The notes under the pieces are model-generated. The model saw nothing but the letters and a program-made list of their open reading frames with translations. It did not search any database and was not told where the DNA came from. 64,000 nucleotides of DNA from Scilla litardierei (lineage: Eukaryota > Streptophyta > Magnoliopsida > Asparagales > Asparagaceae): positions 16,564,214 to 16,628,213 of the forward strand of contig CM061138.1 in the NCBI GenBank assembly GCA_030789695.1, read 5' to 3'. Each line of letters starts with the position of its first letter. The stretch's first letter is position 1. A program made the position numbers and the translations under genes. Of this stretch, positions 21,415-32,978 are shown piece after piece.

Positions 21415-23935
21415 TGTTAGGATATTGAGTCACACCAAGTGTATTTTGATGATGAGCTAACAATTAAGGGTTGTACTAATTAAGTTTGTGAGTGAATGTA
21501 CTAAAGCTATGTAGAAAAGATAATTTTGGATTTCAAAATAAACGACTTATGAAGCTTATTCAAAGATCCATGAAGTCAATACAAGATGGAGAGATCATAG
21601 TCAAGATAATGATTAAGTTCAATCAAGTTGAATCTCAAGAACCACAAGCCAATGAGAGGATCTTCAAAAACTACATCACAATTCAAGCCTATGGTAATTT
21701 TGATGCAATGCTAATTTTGTTTTTAAATTCATTGTAAAGCCTAAAATTGAAGCTTCACACACATAGAAAAGCACACTAAATGTTTTAAAAATATTTTCAA
21801 ATTATTTTGATAGAGCATCATAAGTATTATGGTCCAAAAATATGTTTTGTGATAGACTAGTCGATTAGACGTACATTATGTCGACTAACTGATGTTTGGT
21901 CAATGCTAGCTACATGTTAAAAAATTAGTCGACTATAGTTATAGACCCGATCAACTAATTCATATGAACTGGTCGACTAGGAAAATAACTGCAGTCAGTT
22001 GATTTTACAAAGCACACTCAGCTTTTCTGACATACATGAACGAGTAAACTAATGTTCCGTGACTAATCGACTACTTGTGATTAGTCGACTTGTAAGTGAA
22101 CTCAAGGCAACGAATGACTTGCCATTGGCTCATAATGGTCAGAATTATACCACCCGTTTATGGCCGTTAAATGTGCATTTTGGGCAATCTGTTTTGACCC
22201 GAAGTGCACATATATATTGAGGGTGGTTCGATGGGTTATGCAAGAAATGAATGATCTATTTTTTATGAAATACAAAAGTTTTCAAAAGCTCATAAGCCAT
22301 CAAGCAAAAATTCCTTTTGGCCTAAGTTTTCTTTCAGATATCTTTGGTCAATTTGTTTTGATCTTTCAACGCGTTCATCCCATGATTTATAGTGAACAAA
22401 TCCAATTCTCTAGTGATCTCCCACGGTTTTCATCCTTATTATTTTGATAACAAAGAGACAAAGCCTCAGCCACACTTTGCACTTTGCACTTTGAGCTTTA
22501 ATCAAAAGGCTATATGCAAGTTGTAAGTTCTCTTCAATAAAGGTTTGCAAAATCCTTAATTGTTTGAGGTGGTAAGTTTGTTGGAATTACTTATTATAAT
22601 TAGAAATCATCACTTGGATGAGATAGTGTTGGTGTTGGAAAATCCACAATTGTTGTGGTGGTGAAAATTCTCACTTGGTTAGTGTTACGACTTAAAGATC
22701 GTAGGGGTCCCACCCGAATCCGCCCACATGATCCATGGACTCTCCGCTTCATGAAAGGGTCGCCACCCCGAAAATCCGGGGCAATATGGAGACAAGCGCG
22801 CCTTGTAGCGTTCCCCGACCCGGTCGAGGCGAACAACCACAGCCGCTCGACCCGCCGGGGATGACGCGCTTGGGGACGCTTGGGTAGCTAAGCCGGGCCT
22901 ACTGACAGGCACGGACGTATCCTTCCGTACGGGCGGACCATAGCTCATGACCGATCGGTACGACCCGCCCGATTCCCATGAACCGCGGCGCCTAGAGTGA
23001 TACGGCCCGACCTATAGTCCGTCGCCAACGACAAACAACCTAGGATAAGGACACGACTGACACATACGTCACCCGACCGCCTGACAAAGCACCCCCTGGC
23101 GGCTGACCCATCTGACAGTTAATGCTTTCGGCTCTGACACCCCGAAAAAAGCGCCCCCTGGCCGTCGCGCCGCCTGACAAAAGCGGGTCAGGAACTCCTG
23201 TTCCCGACGTCCTTGTCCGAAGCTTCCGCTGACAACCGAGCCAGCTCAGCACGCCTAGTCATCACCCGTCAGGTATAAATACCTCCTCTCCTCTTACGGA
23301 AAGGGGGTTGGAAAATTCTCTCTCATTCTATTATTCACACACGAGAGCAAAGGTCTTCCATATCTTTGTTCTCCCACCTATAGCTCGTCACGTGCGGTGG
23401 ACACACCGTTAGTCCGACCGGCGTGTCTAGCCCCCGTTTTAAGTCCTATTACTGACTTAGGCATCGGAGGGGCTAAGGGTTGAACCCCAACCCTGCCCTT
23501 CTGACGAGTTGTTCGTGCTACAGGAGAGCTCACCCCTTGACCAAAGTCAGCTTCAGCCCCCTGCCGTCCAACCTTCCTCAGCTGCATCCGGCGAGATTCG
23601 ACCCCGTGAGCACCGCCGGCAACGGGTCCAACTTCTTCACCCCACTAATCACTTGTAAAACAGCCTACCAAAACCTACTTCTCCACATAACCATCGTACC
23701 CTTGGTTCCCCGTAATACAAATTCATTGTACGCGAGTTCCACCTCGTAACAGTTAGTGATACAACCCTTGACTGGCTCAGAAGCCGCTAAGCTGACTGCC
23801 TCTAGCTGATTGGCCCAGTATGGTCCGGTACAGTAGCACATGGACCCTCACGTGCGGGTCATCCTCTATCCATTCATGACGACAGCTCGACTGACAGTTA
23901 GGCTCCCGATGGATGATATGATTGTATAATAAGTT
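21415..23935 (+). repeat. Diverged SIRE-like LTR fragment, interrupted by a solo LTR
   Basis: Begins TGTTAGGATATTGAGTCACA and soon reads TTTTGATGATGAGC, close to the start of the 31227 LTR. At 21850-22100 there are many GTCGACTAG and ATTAGTCGACT motifs, a decayed form of the hairpin array of that family. It is split at 22682 by the solo LTR and resumes at 23757. The right limit is approximate and no partner LTR was found. Confidence 0.5.
22683..23751 (+). mobile_element. Solo LTR, 1,069 bp, unassigned family
   Basis: Ends are TGTTACGACT and CTCGTAACA, inverted over 8 bp, flanked by TSD GTTAG (22678-22682 and 23752-23756). GC-rich, with a TATA-like GTATAAATACC at about 23273. Open frames inside (22600-23590) have no recognisable homology. 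TG...CA ends and a 5-bp TSD make it an LTR; gypsy or copia origin cannot be told. Confidence 0.85.
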
Positions 23936-24149
23936 CTTTTGCAAGCCGCATGTGTCTGCCTCTTCCGTTCAAACTACCCGAGCTCATTTGCCATTGTAGA
24001 TTTCTACTTTTTCAAAGGCATCCCAATTCTATCGGGATATTCTTATGCTTCCTCGTGTTGTAATCATGTTCGTAAGATTGCCTTCTTCATCAAACTTTTT
24101 AATGACTTGTCATGTTTCTCTGAAGGGGTTCGTTGATTTTATCACGAGA

Positions 24150-25885
24150 AGATTTTAGAGCTAAGAAAGCTATGGTGTCAAAGGATACAAGTTATGGTGT
24201 CCTAGACAAAAGAAAGTGATCGTGGCTAGAGACATGTAGTTTGATGCGTCAGCTTTGTTAAAGAAGGAGCATGGAAAAATGGTGGAGCCCAAAGAGACAC
24301 AGACGAAGAAGGTCTACATGGAGGTGTCTAAGGTTCCAGACAGCTCGGCTACTGACTCTAGCCGAACTACACCAGAAACTACAGATGATGTTCTCATGGT
24401 GGTGGTTTAAGCTCGGATGGTCGAGATAGCTCGTCACCACGGATTGCATAGTAGATGGATTCCATTACGGATACAAGACCAAGGCATGAGTTATGAAGAC
24501 CTGTATGATACAATGAGATGGTCTCATTTTCTTTATCCACTGTACGTATTGACATACCCACTTCTTTCAAAGATGCAGAACATTCTGAAGACACAGACAA
24601 GTGGATGAAAGTGATGGACGAGGAGATGGAATCACAATGATGAATGAAACATGGGATCTGGTGGGCTTGCATGTAGGCTAAAAAGGTCACTCTATGGGTT
24701 GAAGCAGTCACTTATACAACAGTATAAGTGTTTCGAATGCTTTATGACGAATGATCAAGGGTATGTTCGTAGCCCATATGATCATTGCGTGTTTGTTCGG
24801 AGGCTGAATGATGGGTCTTTCATTTATCTCTTGCTTTCTGTTGATAATATGCTCATCGTTTTATTAAATTAAGTGGCGATACAAAGACTAAAGTCAGAGT
24901 TGAGTTGTGCATCTGAGATGAAGGACTTATGTGAAGCACGAAGGATTCTTGAGATGGAGATCTTAAGAGATCGAAGTGGATGTATAGTTCATCTTTTACA
25001 AAGTCATTATTTGAAGTCTATTGTACAAAGATTTGTTTGTGAAAATCCATGTATGCCAATACGGTAGGAACCTTTGATGTATGTTATGGTATGTACCAAA
25101 TTTGATCTATTATCACATGCAATTATCATGGTAAGTTGATACATGCACAATACGGGGAAAATACACTGGCGAGATATTCGATGTATACTTAGATAAATCA
25201 ATGGCACCATTGACATCGGATTGACATACAGCCGATGTGATGAAGGTCTGCAAGTTGTATGCTATGTTAATTCCGACTTAGCATGCGACTTGAATGGAAG
25301 GAGGTCTATGACAATCTATGTCTTTGTCCTGTCAGGATCTCTAATTTGCTGGTAGAGTATACTTTAATTTACGGTGACATCGTCTACTACGGAGGCAAAA
25401 TACATGGCATTGACTGAAGCAATGAAAGAAATGATATGGTTGATGGGCATGATGGATGATCTGGGAGTCTAACAAGAGAGGTATGATCTTCATATTAATA
25501 GCCAACGTGCGGTGCACTTAGCTACGAATCCTGTCTTTCATGCACACACACCAATCATATCGATGTGAGGTATCACTTTGTCTGAGACTATGTGGTAGAA
25601 GAAGACGATGACATCAATTTGTTGAAGATCAAAACTGATGATAACCATGCAGACATGTTAACTAAGGTTGTATCTGGAGCTAAGTTTAAACACGCTTGGA
25701 CTTGCTCAATGTTGGTCCGAGATGATGCAATTGTGGCCCGAGATGGGGGCAATGGGGCTCGATGGAGCCAGGTGAGCCATGTTGGGGCATTGGTATCTTC
25801 AGAGCAAATTGAAGGGAACACCAGATGACTTTACCAAGGCGATGCATTGAGGGACAAAGGCCTAAATCTCGCCAGCGTGGAGATT
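24150..25885 (+). pseudogene. Decayed Ty1/copia pol, Tork-like, 5' truncated
   Basis: Readable pieces in order: GVKGYKLWCPRQKKVIVARD (integrase tail, about 24177), DTDKWMKVMDEEMESQ (start of reverse transcriptase, about 24590), LKRSLYGLKQS (24670), CASEMKDLCEARRILEMEI (about 24910), TEAKYMALTEAMKEMIWL (RNase H, about 25393) and KTDDNHADMLTKVV (about 25635). The block around the catalytic YVDD is degraded to VDNM, and some reverse transcriptase is deleted. Many stops. The fragment ends at a GTGGAGATT polypurine tract. Confidence 0.75.
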
Positions 25886-26586
25886 TGTGAAAGTTGGTTC
25901 GATTGAGGCGGTGAAAAAGCATTGGAGATGTGCAACCAATCTACCTTGTGCAGAGATAGCTTGACTGTGCTTGGATCCTGCTTATTTGACTATGCACAGG
26001 TCAGATACATGGATGCTGAGCTAAAATACTTTTACATTGCATGGATTCTCAAGTAGAAGGATCATCGGCTCATATATCGGTAACTCTACGGTTCGAGCTT
26101 CGGACTGCTCGGTTCGGTACTTCATTAACTCGGTCCTCAGCATATAGTTTGACTACATGGAGGAGCCGACCATATGATGCAGAATCATATTCGAAGTAGA
26201 GTAACATTTGGATTAGGATTCCGTTTGAGTCGGAGTTCTAGTCAAATAGGAATATATGTTCTATTAGAACACCTATCGTGCCCTAGCCTATATAAGGGTG
26301 TGAGGCAAGGTTTCTAATGGAACACATTGAGAGAATTTCGAGCCGCCATTTTGTTGTGAACCAACTCGAGAGATTATGTTGAGAGCTTTTGGAGAAATCT
26401 TGATTGCTTCTTTTTCATTTGAAATAGAAGATTTATATTTGTTCTCTCCTTTCGTAATAAGGCTTATCCGTGTTTCCTTGGCCGGACGACGACATAAAGT
26501 TACAATCTTCACATCAATCTATTTTATTGTTGCTTTTTCTGATATCTGATCGTCTGACGGTCCTAGCATTCTGCAATTGCACAACA
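25886..26586 (+). repeat. Probable 3' LTR of the Tork-like copia remnant
   Basis: Starts TGTGAAAGTTGG directly after GCGTGGAGATT, the usual copia polypurine context. It holds a TATA-like stretch (CCTATATAAGG, about 26287). The right end near TTGCACAACA is uncertain because no partner LTR is present. Confidence 0.5.
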
Positions 26587-27702
26587 TACAATGCCTTTTA
26601 CAATTGCTCCAAAGTGCAGTGATATGATTCTTACTGACAGTTTACAACAAAAATATGAAATAATTAACATATTCAAAGCGATTAAACAATAAACAACAAA
26701 GTTTCAGCTTTACTCTACAAGTTTCAAATCATCTATAAATTATTATTATACCATGGCATGGTAATGCTATGCACTAATATTGTAACCATAACTAGAAATA
26801 ACATGTGCACACAGTACATGGAGCCAACAAAGACCCCCCACTACGAAGAGGATGCGATGAACGCGTGGAACCGAAAAGGAGTAAGAAATGTGGGTGTGCG
26901 TGCCGGTATTGTCGGGGGGCAAAAGGTGCAAAGTCTGGGTGTTAAAATGCAAAAAAAAACCTGGGGGGCAAACATGTAAACAAGTGGTAGAAATTACCCG
27001 TGCACATAATGCACTGAGCAAAAAAATCCTGCTAAGGGGATGTGGTGCACGCGCGCAACCGAAAAGGAGCGAGAATTGTGGGTGGGCGTGCCGGGATCGT
27101 CATGGGGGGCAAAAAGTGCAAAGTCCGGGGGTCAAAACGCAAAAAACCGTGGGGGTGGCAAACACGTAAATAAGTAGAGTTTTTATTTGGTTTTTTGGGG
27201 TGAATGGCAAACATGTAATTAAGTGGGGTTGGGGGTGAAATTTGGGTGAGGTGTAGGTTGAGGTTGAGGGGAGTGGTGTGACATCTGTCCTAGTCATATT
27301 TTCCTCCTCAACCTATGACAAATACATCATTTGTATAATAGAGTCTACCACGTACATTTGAAAGCCATTCAAACCAACCATTAGATGCAATAAACGAAAA
27401 TATAAAAATTTTAATTTGTGAAGGATTTAAACTTACTGTTGTTTGACTCAATCAAACAATGTTCGCTTCTTGAGCAACTTATGAAAGTATGAGAGAATGC
27501 AAAAAAATCAATCCACAAAAAGGAATATCATGCAGAGATTTGGTTTGATCTTAGTGGATTCTCTTTCAAACAAGAGTAGCGATAAAAAGAGGAAAACTTG
27601 AGAATGAAATTGATAACCCAAAAAATTCCGATGTATAAAAAAAATGATAACCCAATGATTTTAATGTAACGAGTGGTGAAAATATCCCAAAAATAGGTTT
27701 TA
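26587..27702. other. Intergenic DNA with a local tandem duplication
   Basis: Two copies of a roughly 135-bp unit lie at 26851-26985 and 27039-27176 (period about 188). Each contains ACCGAAAAGGAG, GGGGGGCAAAA and GTGCAAAGTC motifs. A further segment, 27287-27350 (GTCCTAGTCATATTTT), recurs at 28981-29040. No coding potential is seen. Confidence 0.55.
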
Positions 27703-28229
27703 GGGGTTTTTTTTGCATATTTATCCCTTAAATCTTGCATATTTTGATATATGTCCCTTAAAAATTCGTATTTGCTCTCAAGTCCCTCAAATATTAAACG
27801 TTAACCTTAATAATCCCTCCATCCAGTATTATGTTAAAAAGTTAAACTTAATTACATTAATTAACGACACCCCTAATTAACCATTAACCCCCCACCCCCA
27901 CCCCCACCCCACCTCGAAAACGCCGGGGAGGAGGCGCCGCCTCCTCTCCCCGCCAGAAAACCAGGGAGGAGGCGCCTCCTCCTCTCCCCCTAGAAAACCC
28001 AGGGAGGAGGCGCCGCCTCCCCATCCAGAAAACCCAGACCCCCTCGAAATGTTCGTAAGCCCTAAACTTAATGGAATATTCCCATCTCTGTTAGTTTTAA
28101 CAGAAAGTTAGAGAGATGGACTATTATGGTTAAAATTTTGAGGTTTAAGGGACTTGAGAGCAAATACGAATTTTTAAGGGACGAATATCAAAATATGCAA
28201 GATTTAAGGGACGGATATTCGAAAACCCA
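27703..28229. mobile_element. Non-autonomous TIR element, Mutator-like candidate
   Basis: Long inverted arms of about 100 bp: the left (27703-27800) includes TCCCTTAAATCTTGCATATT and GTATTTGCTCTCAAGTCCCT, and the right (28130-28229) has their complements. The centre (27900-28030) holds a GC-rich block repeated about three times (GGAGGAGGCGCCGCCTCC). Long TIRs and no ORF fit a Mutator-like derivative. Flanks AGGTTTTAG and AAGTTTTTA are only a weak TSD. Confidence 0.65.
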
Positions 28230-28429
28230 AGTTTTTAACGTAAGGGTTGGCTTTAACGAGGATGCGTTACGTGTAATAAAACTAGAGAAATACCGTTCAG
28301 TAATGCAGCAATGAAAAGAAAATTGGCATCTATTATACATTTCAGTCATTTGTCTCATATGGCAATGTCAATCGTCACATGAATGACACATCACCCCAAA
28401 GCCCCAAAAACCCACCCCGCGTTTAAAAA

Positions 28430-28602
28430 GAGGTGTACTACATACACCTCAAAACATTTAAGTGTATTTAGGACTTTTCCAAATTTGGCCAAAACATGAA
28501 AGAGAATGAGATGTGCTGTATGGATGTGATTTTTTGTGTGTGCCAAATTTGGAAAAGATCCTAAATACAACTCAATGTTTTGAGGTGTATTTAGCACGCC
28601 TC
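28430..28602. mobile_element. 173-bp MITE with 8-bp target duplication (hAT-like)
   Basis: Two arms of about 75 bp form an almost complete foldback; the left arm starts GAGGTGTACTACATACACC and the right is its complement with some changes. TSD TTTAAAAA at 28422-28429 and 28603-28610. An 8-bp TSD suits hAT-type MITEs. Confidence 0.82.
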
Positions 28603-28610
28603 TTTAAAAA

Positions 28611-29815
28611 ACACCAAGCTCAAACAACACTAAAAAACAACCCCAACTTCACACAGTCCAATCAAATAACCCCCAAAACCCCAAGACGATACCACCCTCT
28701 CACACACTCTTTCCATTTGAACCGATTTGAGTCATTTCTGTATGACAATCAAAGTGGCGTAACACTAGAGATAAAGCGGTGGAGGGAACATAGGAGAAAG
28801 CGGTCGCCATTGGCACAACAAGAAAGTGAGTAGCATAGACTGATGATTTATGAGCAGGGATTTGTGTAGGAGAATTGAAGCGGGTAAACACTAGAGCTGA
28901 AGCGGCAGCGGAAACAAATGAGAAGACGGCTGCCATTGGCACACCAGGAAAGCGGGAGAACCAGAGCCATGCACACCTTTGTCCTAGTCATATTTTAGCC
29001 TCCACATAAGACAACTTCACCATTTGCATAATAGATGCCATTTAGTAAAGTGCTCAAATAAGCAAACATTTGGGGACCGGTGAAGTATTTACCCTAAACT
29101 TTACTAGTTGAACATCTAGCTTTATTTCTCCTCATTTTTATCTGTAAATTACAAAAATACCTTAAACTATCTGTGAATTTAATAATACTACCATTAACAT
29201 TAGAAATTCATCAAAGCCAGCCGTATATTTGGAAATTCAACAAAAATTCTCATAGTTTTCTAAGTATAAGGTAGCATTTCCAAATCCAACTCAACTTTAT
29301 GTTGGACAAATTGTTGAAAAAACCACAAATTAAAAATAAGCATGAAGATCGACAAAGTTTAAAAATATTTACCAAAATTGACCAATTTTTATTTCTGCTC
29401 TGACGTGTCAGATGTGAAAATATGATGGGTTATGACATACGACCATTTCAAATGATTATATCGGGGTTCGGTCGAACAAAAATTATTGTTTGCTTTGTAT
29501 GCTTGCTAGAGTTCCTCAGTTCTCCATAAGCTTCTCTACAGTGAAATCTAGAATTTTTTCTTTACAAATGGGATTCAATATGCTTTTGTATGCCCTCAAA
29601 CACCTCTATTTACTAGCGCCTAAATGGAGGAAAATTCTCCCAGAACGAATGTTCAATATAAACTTTAAAATATGTTCAGTAATGTAAGTACTTTTTTTGT
29701 GCAACCCAGAATTTTCGAGATGTCGTTGACGAGGATTTTAAACACGTAAAGAAACACAAAGAACTTCTTTTAATGCGGAAAGGCCTCCTTTCTACTCTAA
29801 AAATCGAGTGCCTAC
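28611..29815. other. Intergenic DNA with a short tandem duplication
   Basis: A unit of about 75 bp is repeated at 28756-28830 and 28880-28955 (AACACTAGAG, GCCATTGGCACA). The rest is AT-rich with no supported gene. Confidence 0.45.
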
Positions 29816-30316
29816 GAGCATCTCCAACCAGACATCTATTTATAGAGGGTTGGTTTGGAATATTCCAAGAATATACCTAAAACGGAGTGTTGGAAGTGGA
29901 GTGAGCTCCAACCGAACAATTCATTGCCTTGTGGTTCATATCCCATCCCACCGGCGAGAACGACCGCCAGAACCACTTGTGATGCTTCCTCGACACGAAC
30001 GATATCACTTCAAGCATCTTCTCCGACTCTGTCTCCTCCTCGCTGTCGTAGAACAGCTGGATCTCCACAAGATCGACCATCGACATCATCTCGAACGATG
30101 CCGACGTCATCGCACGACGGGCCACATGGTGGGCGATGTTCCCTCATGGAGCTCCAACTGCTCCTTCTAAGAAATGGAGTGGTACCACATTTCTTCTCTC
30201 CCCCCCACAAATTTGCAGGTACTGTAGTATATCTGTAAATTTGCTGATTTTTTGCAGTGTGATTGGATGGCAAAAAACCGCAAATTTGCAGCTATGGACT
30301 GTGTTTGGAGATGCTC
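29816..30316 (-). mobile_element. Small TIR element with GAGCATCTCCAA ends
   Basis: GAGCATCTCCAA opens the element and its complement TTGGAGATGCTC closes it, 501 bp. The flanking bases TAC and TAA are an imperfect 3-bp duplication, suggesting a PIF/Harbinger-type origin. A minus-strand frame (30125-29877) encodes MARRAMTSASFEMMSMVDLV with an acidic run after it, which may be the degraded start of an accessory or transposase ORF. Family assignment is tentative. Confidence 0.5.
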
Positions 30317-31226
30317 TAAGCGGGTATTGAGAAAGAAACAAAATGCTTTCATTAATTTTATCTATTTTGTTTTGATCATGGTTAGATATAAAAGTGGAGG
30401 AGTGACATATGATAAATTTTCGTTATTTGTAGCAGTTCCAAAAGGCCGAGGTTGGGAACATGGCCAATTCGAAATAACCGTGCTTCTCAATCCCTGCCAT
30501 TTTAAATGGAGCACGATCAAAATTCTGTAGTTTTGATAAATATTTTTAAACTTGGTTAATTTTTATAATTATTTTGATTTTTGGATTTTCAAAAAATTTG
30601 TCAGTTCATGTAAGTTTGATAAAAAATTATAAAGTTCACAATATTTTTCGTGGACATCGCTTTAAGTCTAACGCTTTAAATCTAAGGTAGTTCTGATGAA
30701 AAACGCTTAATGAGGTTTTGGTGAAGTATTAAAGTTAAGGAAGATGTTTTAATGTTAAAGAGTAACCGTAAATTCATGAACAGTTTAGAATAGTTCTATA
30801 GGGGCATGTTCTTTTGTAGAGAATGTGCGAGAAAGTGGCTATTTGCCACTGTTCATTACACTATGCACATACTATCTATTCTATAAAATAGGGATGTTAT
30901 CAAGAGAAATTGAATACGTGAATTTGGACAAGAGAAATTGGATAAGAGATGAGATTTTGAGGGAAAAGAGATGAGGTAGGGAATTTTGCACATACTACCC
31001 CTGTTTTTATATATTTGCCTCTGGACCCTCCCCACACACACACCCACACTTTTTATTCTCCCCCCTTTCCGACTGATCTTTCCCAATCCACATAGGGATG
31101 TTATCAAGAGAAATTGGATAAGAGAAATTGTACAAGAGAAATTAGATAAGAGAATTTGGACAAGAGAAATTGGATAAGAGAAGATGTGGGAATGTTGTGA
31201 TGAGATAGTGAGAGATAAGAGAAGAG
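30317..31226. other. Intergenic DNA with a tandem unit broken by the SIRE-like insertion
   Basis: GGGATGTTATCAAGAGAAATT begins two units at 30891 and 31095 (period about 204), each with several GAGAAATTGGATAA repeats. The second unit is interrupted at 31226 by the element that ends at 46832, and continues there with GGGAATTTTGCACATA. No gene is seen. Confidence 0.6.
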
Positions 31227-32950
31227 TGTTGAGTATTGATTCCCCGGATTTGGTTTTGATGATGAGCAAACATAATTATCGTGAACTAACTCCTCTGTGA
31301 GCGCAGTTATGGAGATCGTCGCCAAAACCCACGTATATCAAAAGCGACGTCTCAAGACTTCTCAAAGCACGTGATCGTGTGCCTGAAGCTTCGTTGAAGC
31401 TCTAAGAGCATTATTGAAGTCAAAAAGATTCGATTGAAGCTTTTGAAGACGGTTCGTCAAGTTTTATTTATAGTCTTCTAGCTTCTTTTCGTAGAATGTT
31501 AAGCCTTGAGTAGGTCTTACGTTTTAATCTTCATAACGCTCATATCTTAGAGCTAGGATCTTATTAGAAGCCCATAGAATCTTTCCCGAAGCTTAACGCT
31601 TCTTATCGCGGCTTCTTGTGCATGTTAGTTGGTTCAAGAAGAAGAACCAACCGACTAGATGGCAATCTAGTCGGTCGGCAATGCTTCTTGAACCGACTAG
31701 AATGCCTTGTTCTTTTTCAGTTCACTTACTGTTTACAGTTAGTCGGTCCAAGAAGGTTCACCGACCGACTAGTTGTGAAACTAGTCGGTTAGGAATCCTT
31801 CTTAGACCGACTAGTTGAGCTTCCACTATTCGACCTAACTTACTGTTTACAGTTAGTCGGTCAAAGCACAACGACCGACCGACTAGTTGAGAAACTAGTC
31901 GGTTGGAAGTTGCTCTTAAACCGACTAGCTGTCTTTGGATTCAGCCTCTTTGATTTCACCTGTTAGTCGGTCAAAGAACACTCACCGACGGACTAGTTGT
32001 GAAACTAGTCGGTTGGCAAGTCTTCTTAGACCGACTAGTTCTCTATCTTCTGATCTTCACCTTTTGGCTGTTCTTCAGTTAGTCGGTTCATGTTGAATCA
32101 CCGACCGACTAGTTGATAAGCTAGTCGGTCAGTGATCCTTCTTTGACCGAGTAGTCTGCTTCAGAATAGAGCCGTTGGAGCATTTAATGCCACGTTTTTT
32201 GCTCGCTCTTTCCTATATCCTATATATACTTGGAGGGGTTCTTTCCTAGTATTCAAGGCTGCCATTTTAGAGGTTTAGAGAAATCAAAGAGAAGATAATC
32301 AACTCCATTCTAAAGCTATCTCTTCTTAATAGAATCTCTCCCTCACTCTTATTCCTCAAGAGAGATTCATTGATTGTGAGCCTTCCAAGCTAAGAGCTTG
32401 ATTCAAGATCACCAACTCCTCCCTAGGCTTCTATTGCTGGTCAACTTCTTGGAGCTAGGGTTTGGTGACATCTTCTTCCTCAAAATTCTCCTTGCCCTAA
32501 TATTGGTAAGTTTACTCAAGGCATATGATTTTTTGGTAAGTATTTCATATTTCATTTACTTTGATTGTAAGTGTTTCTCTCGGTTGTGAGAGAAAGGGTA
32601 TGATCCCGGGTTGTGGGAGTCACATGTCATTTGCGTATGATTTGGTCTTGTAGAGGTTTTTTACAAGAATTTCATAGTGGAAATCTTGGGTTAGTGGTTT
32701 CTAACTCAAGTATCCGGAGGGGATCCGGGTGTTTGGGACATAGGATCATCGGGAACAAGTCGGGGAGTCTTGGGTGGATCCGAACCCGTTACATCGTATT
32801 GTTTGCGTTGTTTAATTCTTGTTGTTTGTAGTCTATTCCGCATTGTTGTTTGTATGTTTGCACAATAATTAGGAATAACTCTCTTGATTATTTTAAAGTA
32901 CTATTCACCCCCCCTCTAGTACATGTGCAGTAGCTACACATGGCATTACA
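31227..32950 (+). repeat. 5' LTR of the SIRE-like element
   Basis: TGTTGAGTATTGATTCCCC to CACATGGCATTACA. Contains the hairpin array at 31650, 31764, 31878, 31988 and 32104 (one base changed in the fourth), a TATA box (CTATATATAC, about 32220) and a C-rich run near its end. Confidence 0.93.
31650..32165. repeat. Five-unit hairpin array in the SIRE-like 5' LTR
   Basis: Same ACCGACTAG-N8-CTAGTCGGT palindromes as in the solo LTR at 11355, spaced 114, 114, 110 and 116 bp. The array sits just upstream of the TATA box. Confidence 0.9.
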
Positions 32951-32969
32951 ATTGGTATCAGAGCCAAGG
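32951..32969 (+). other. Primer-binding site, initiator tRNA-Met type
   Basis: ATTGGTATCAGAGCCAAGG directly after the 5' LTR, with the TGGTATCAGAGC core used by many plant copia elements. Confidence 0.9.
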
Positions 32970-32978
32970 TTCATAGCT

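Noticed and set aside
29855..30238. 127-codon plus-strand frame
   Set aside because: Lies antisense to the more plausible degraded frame within a small TIR element; no domain.
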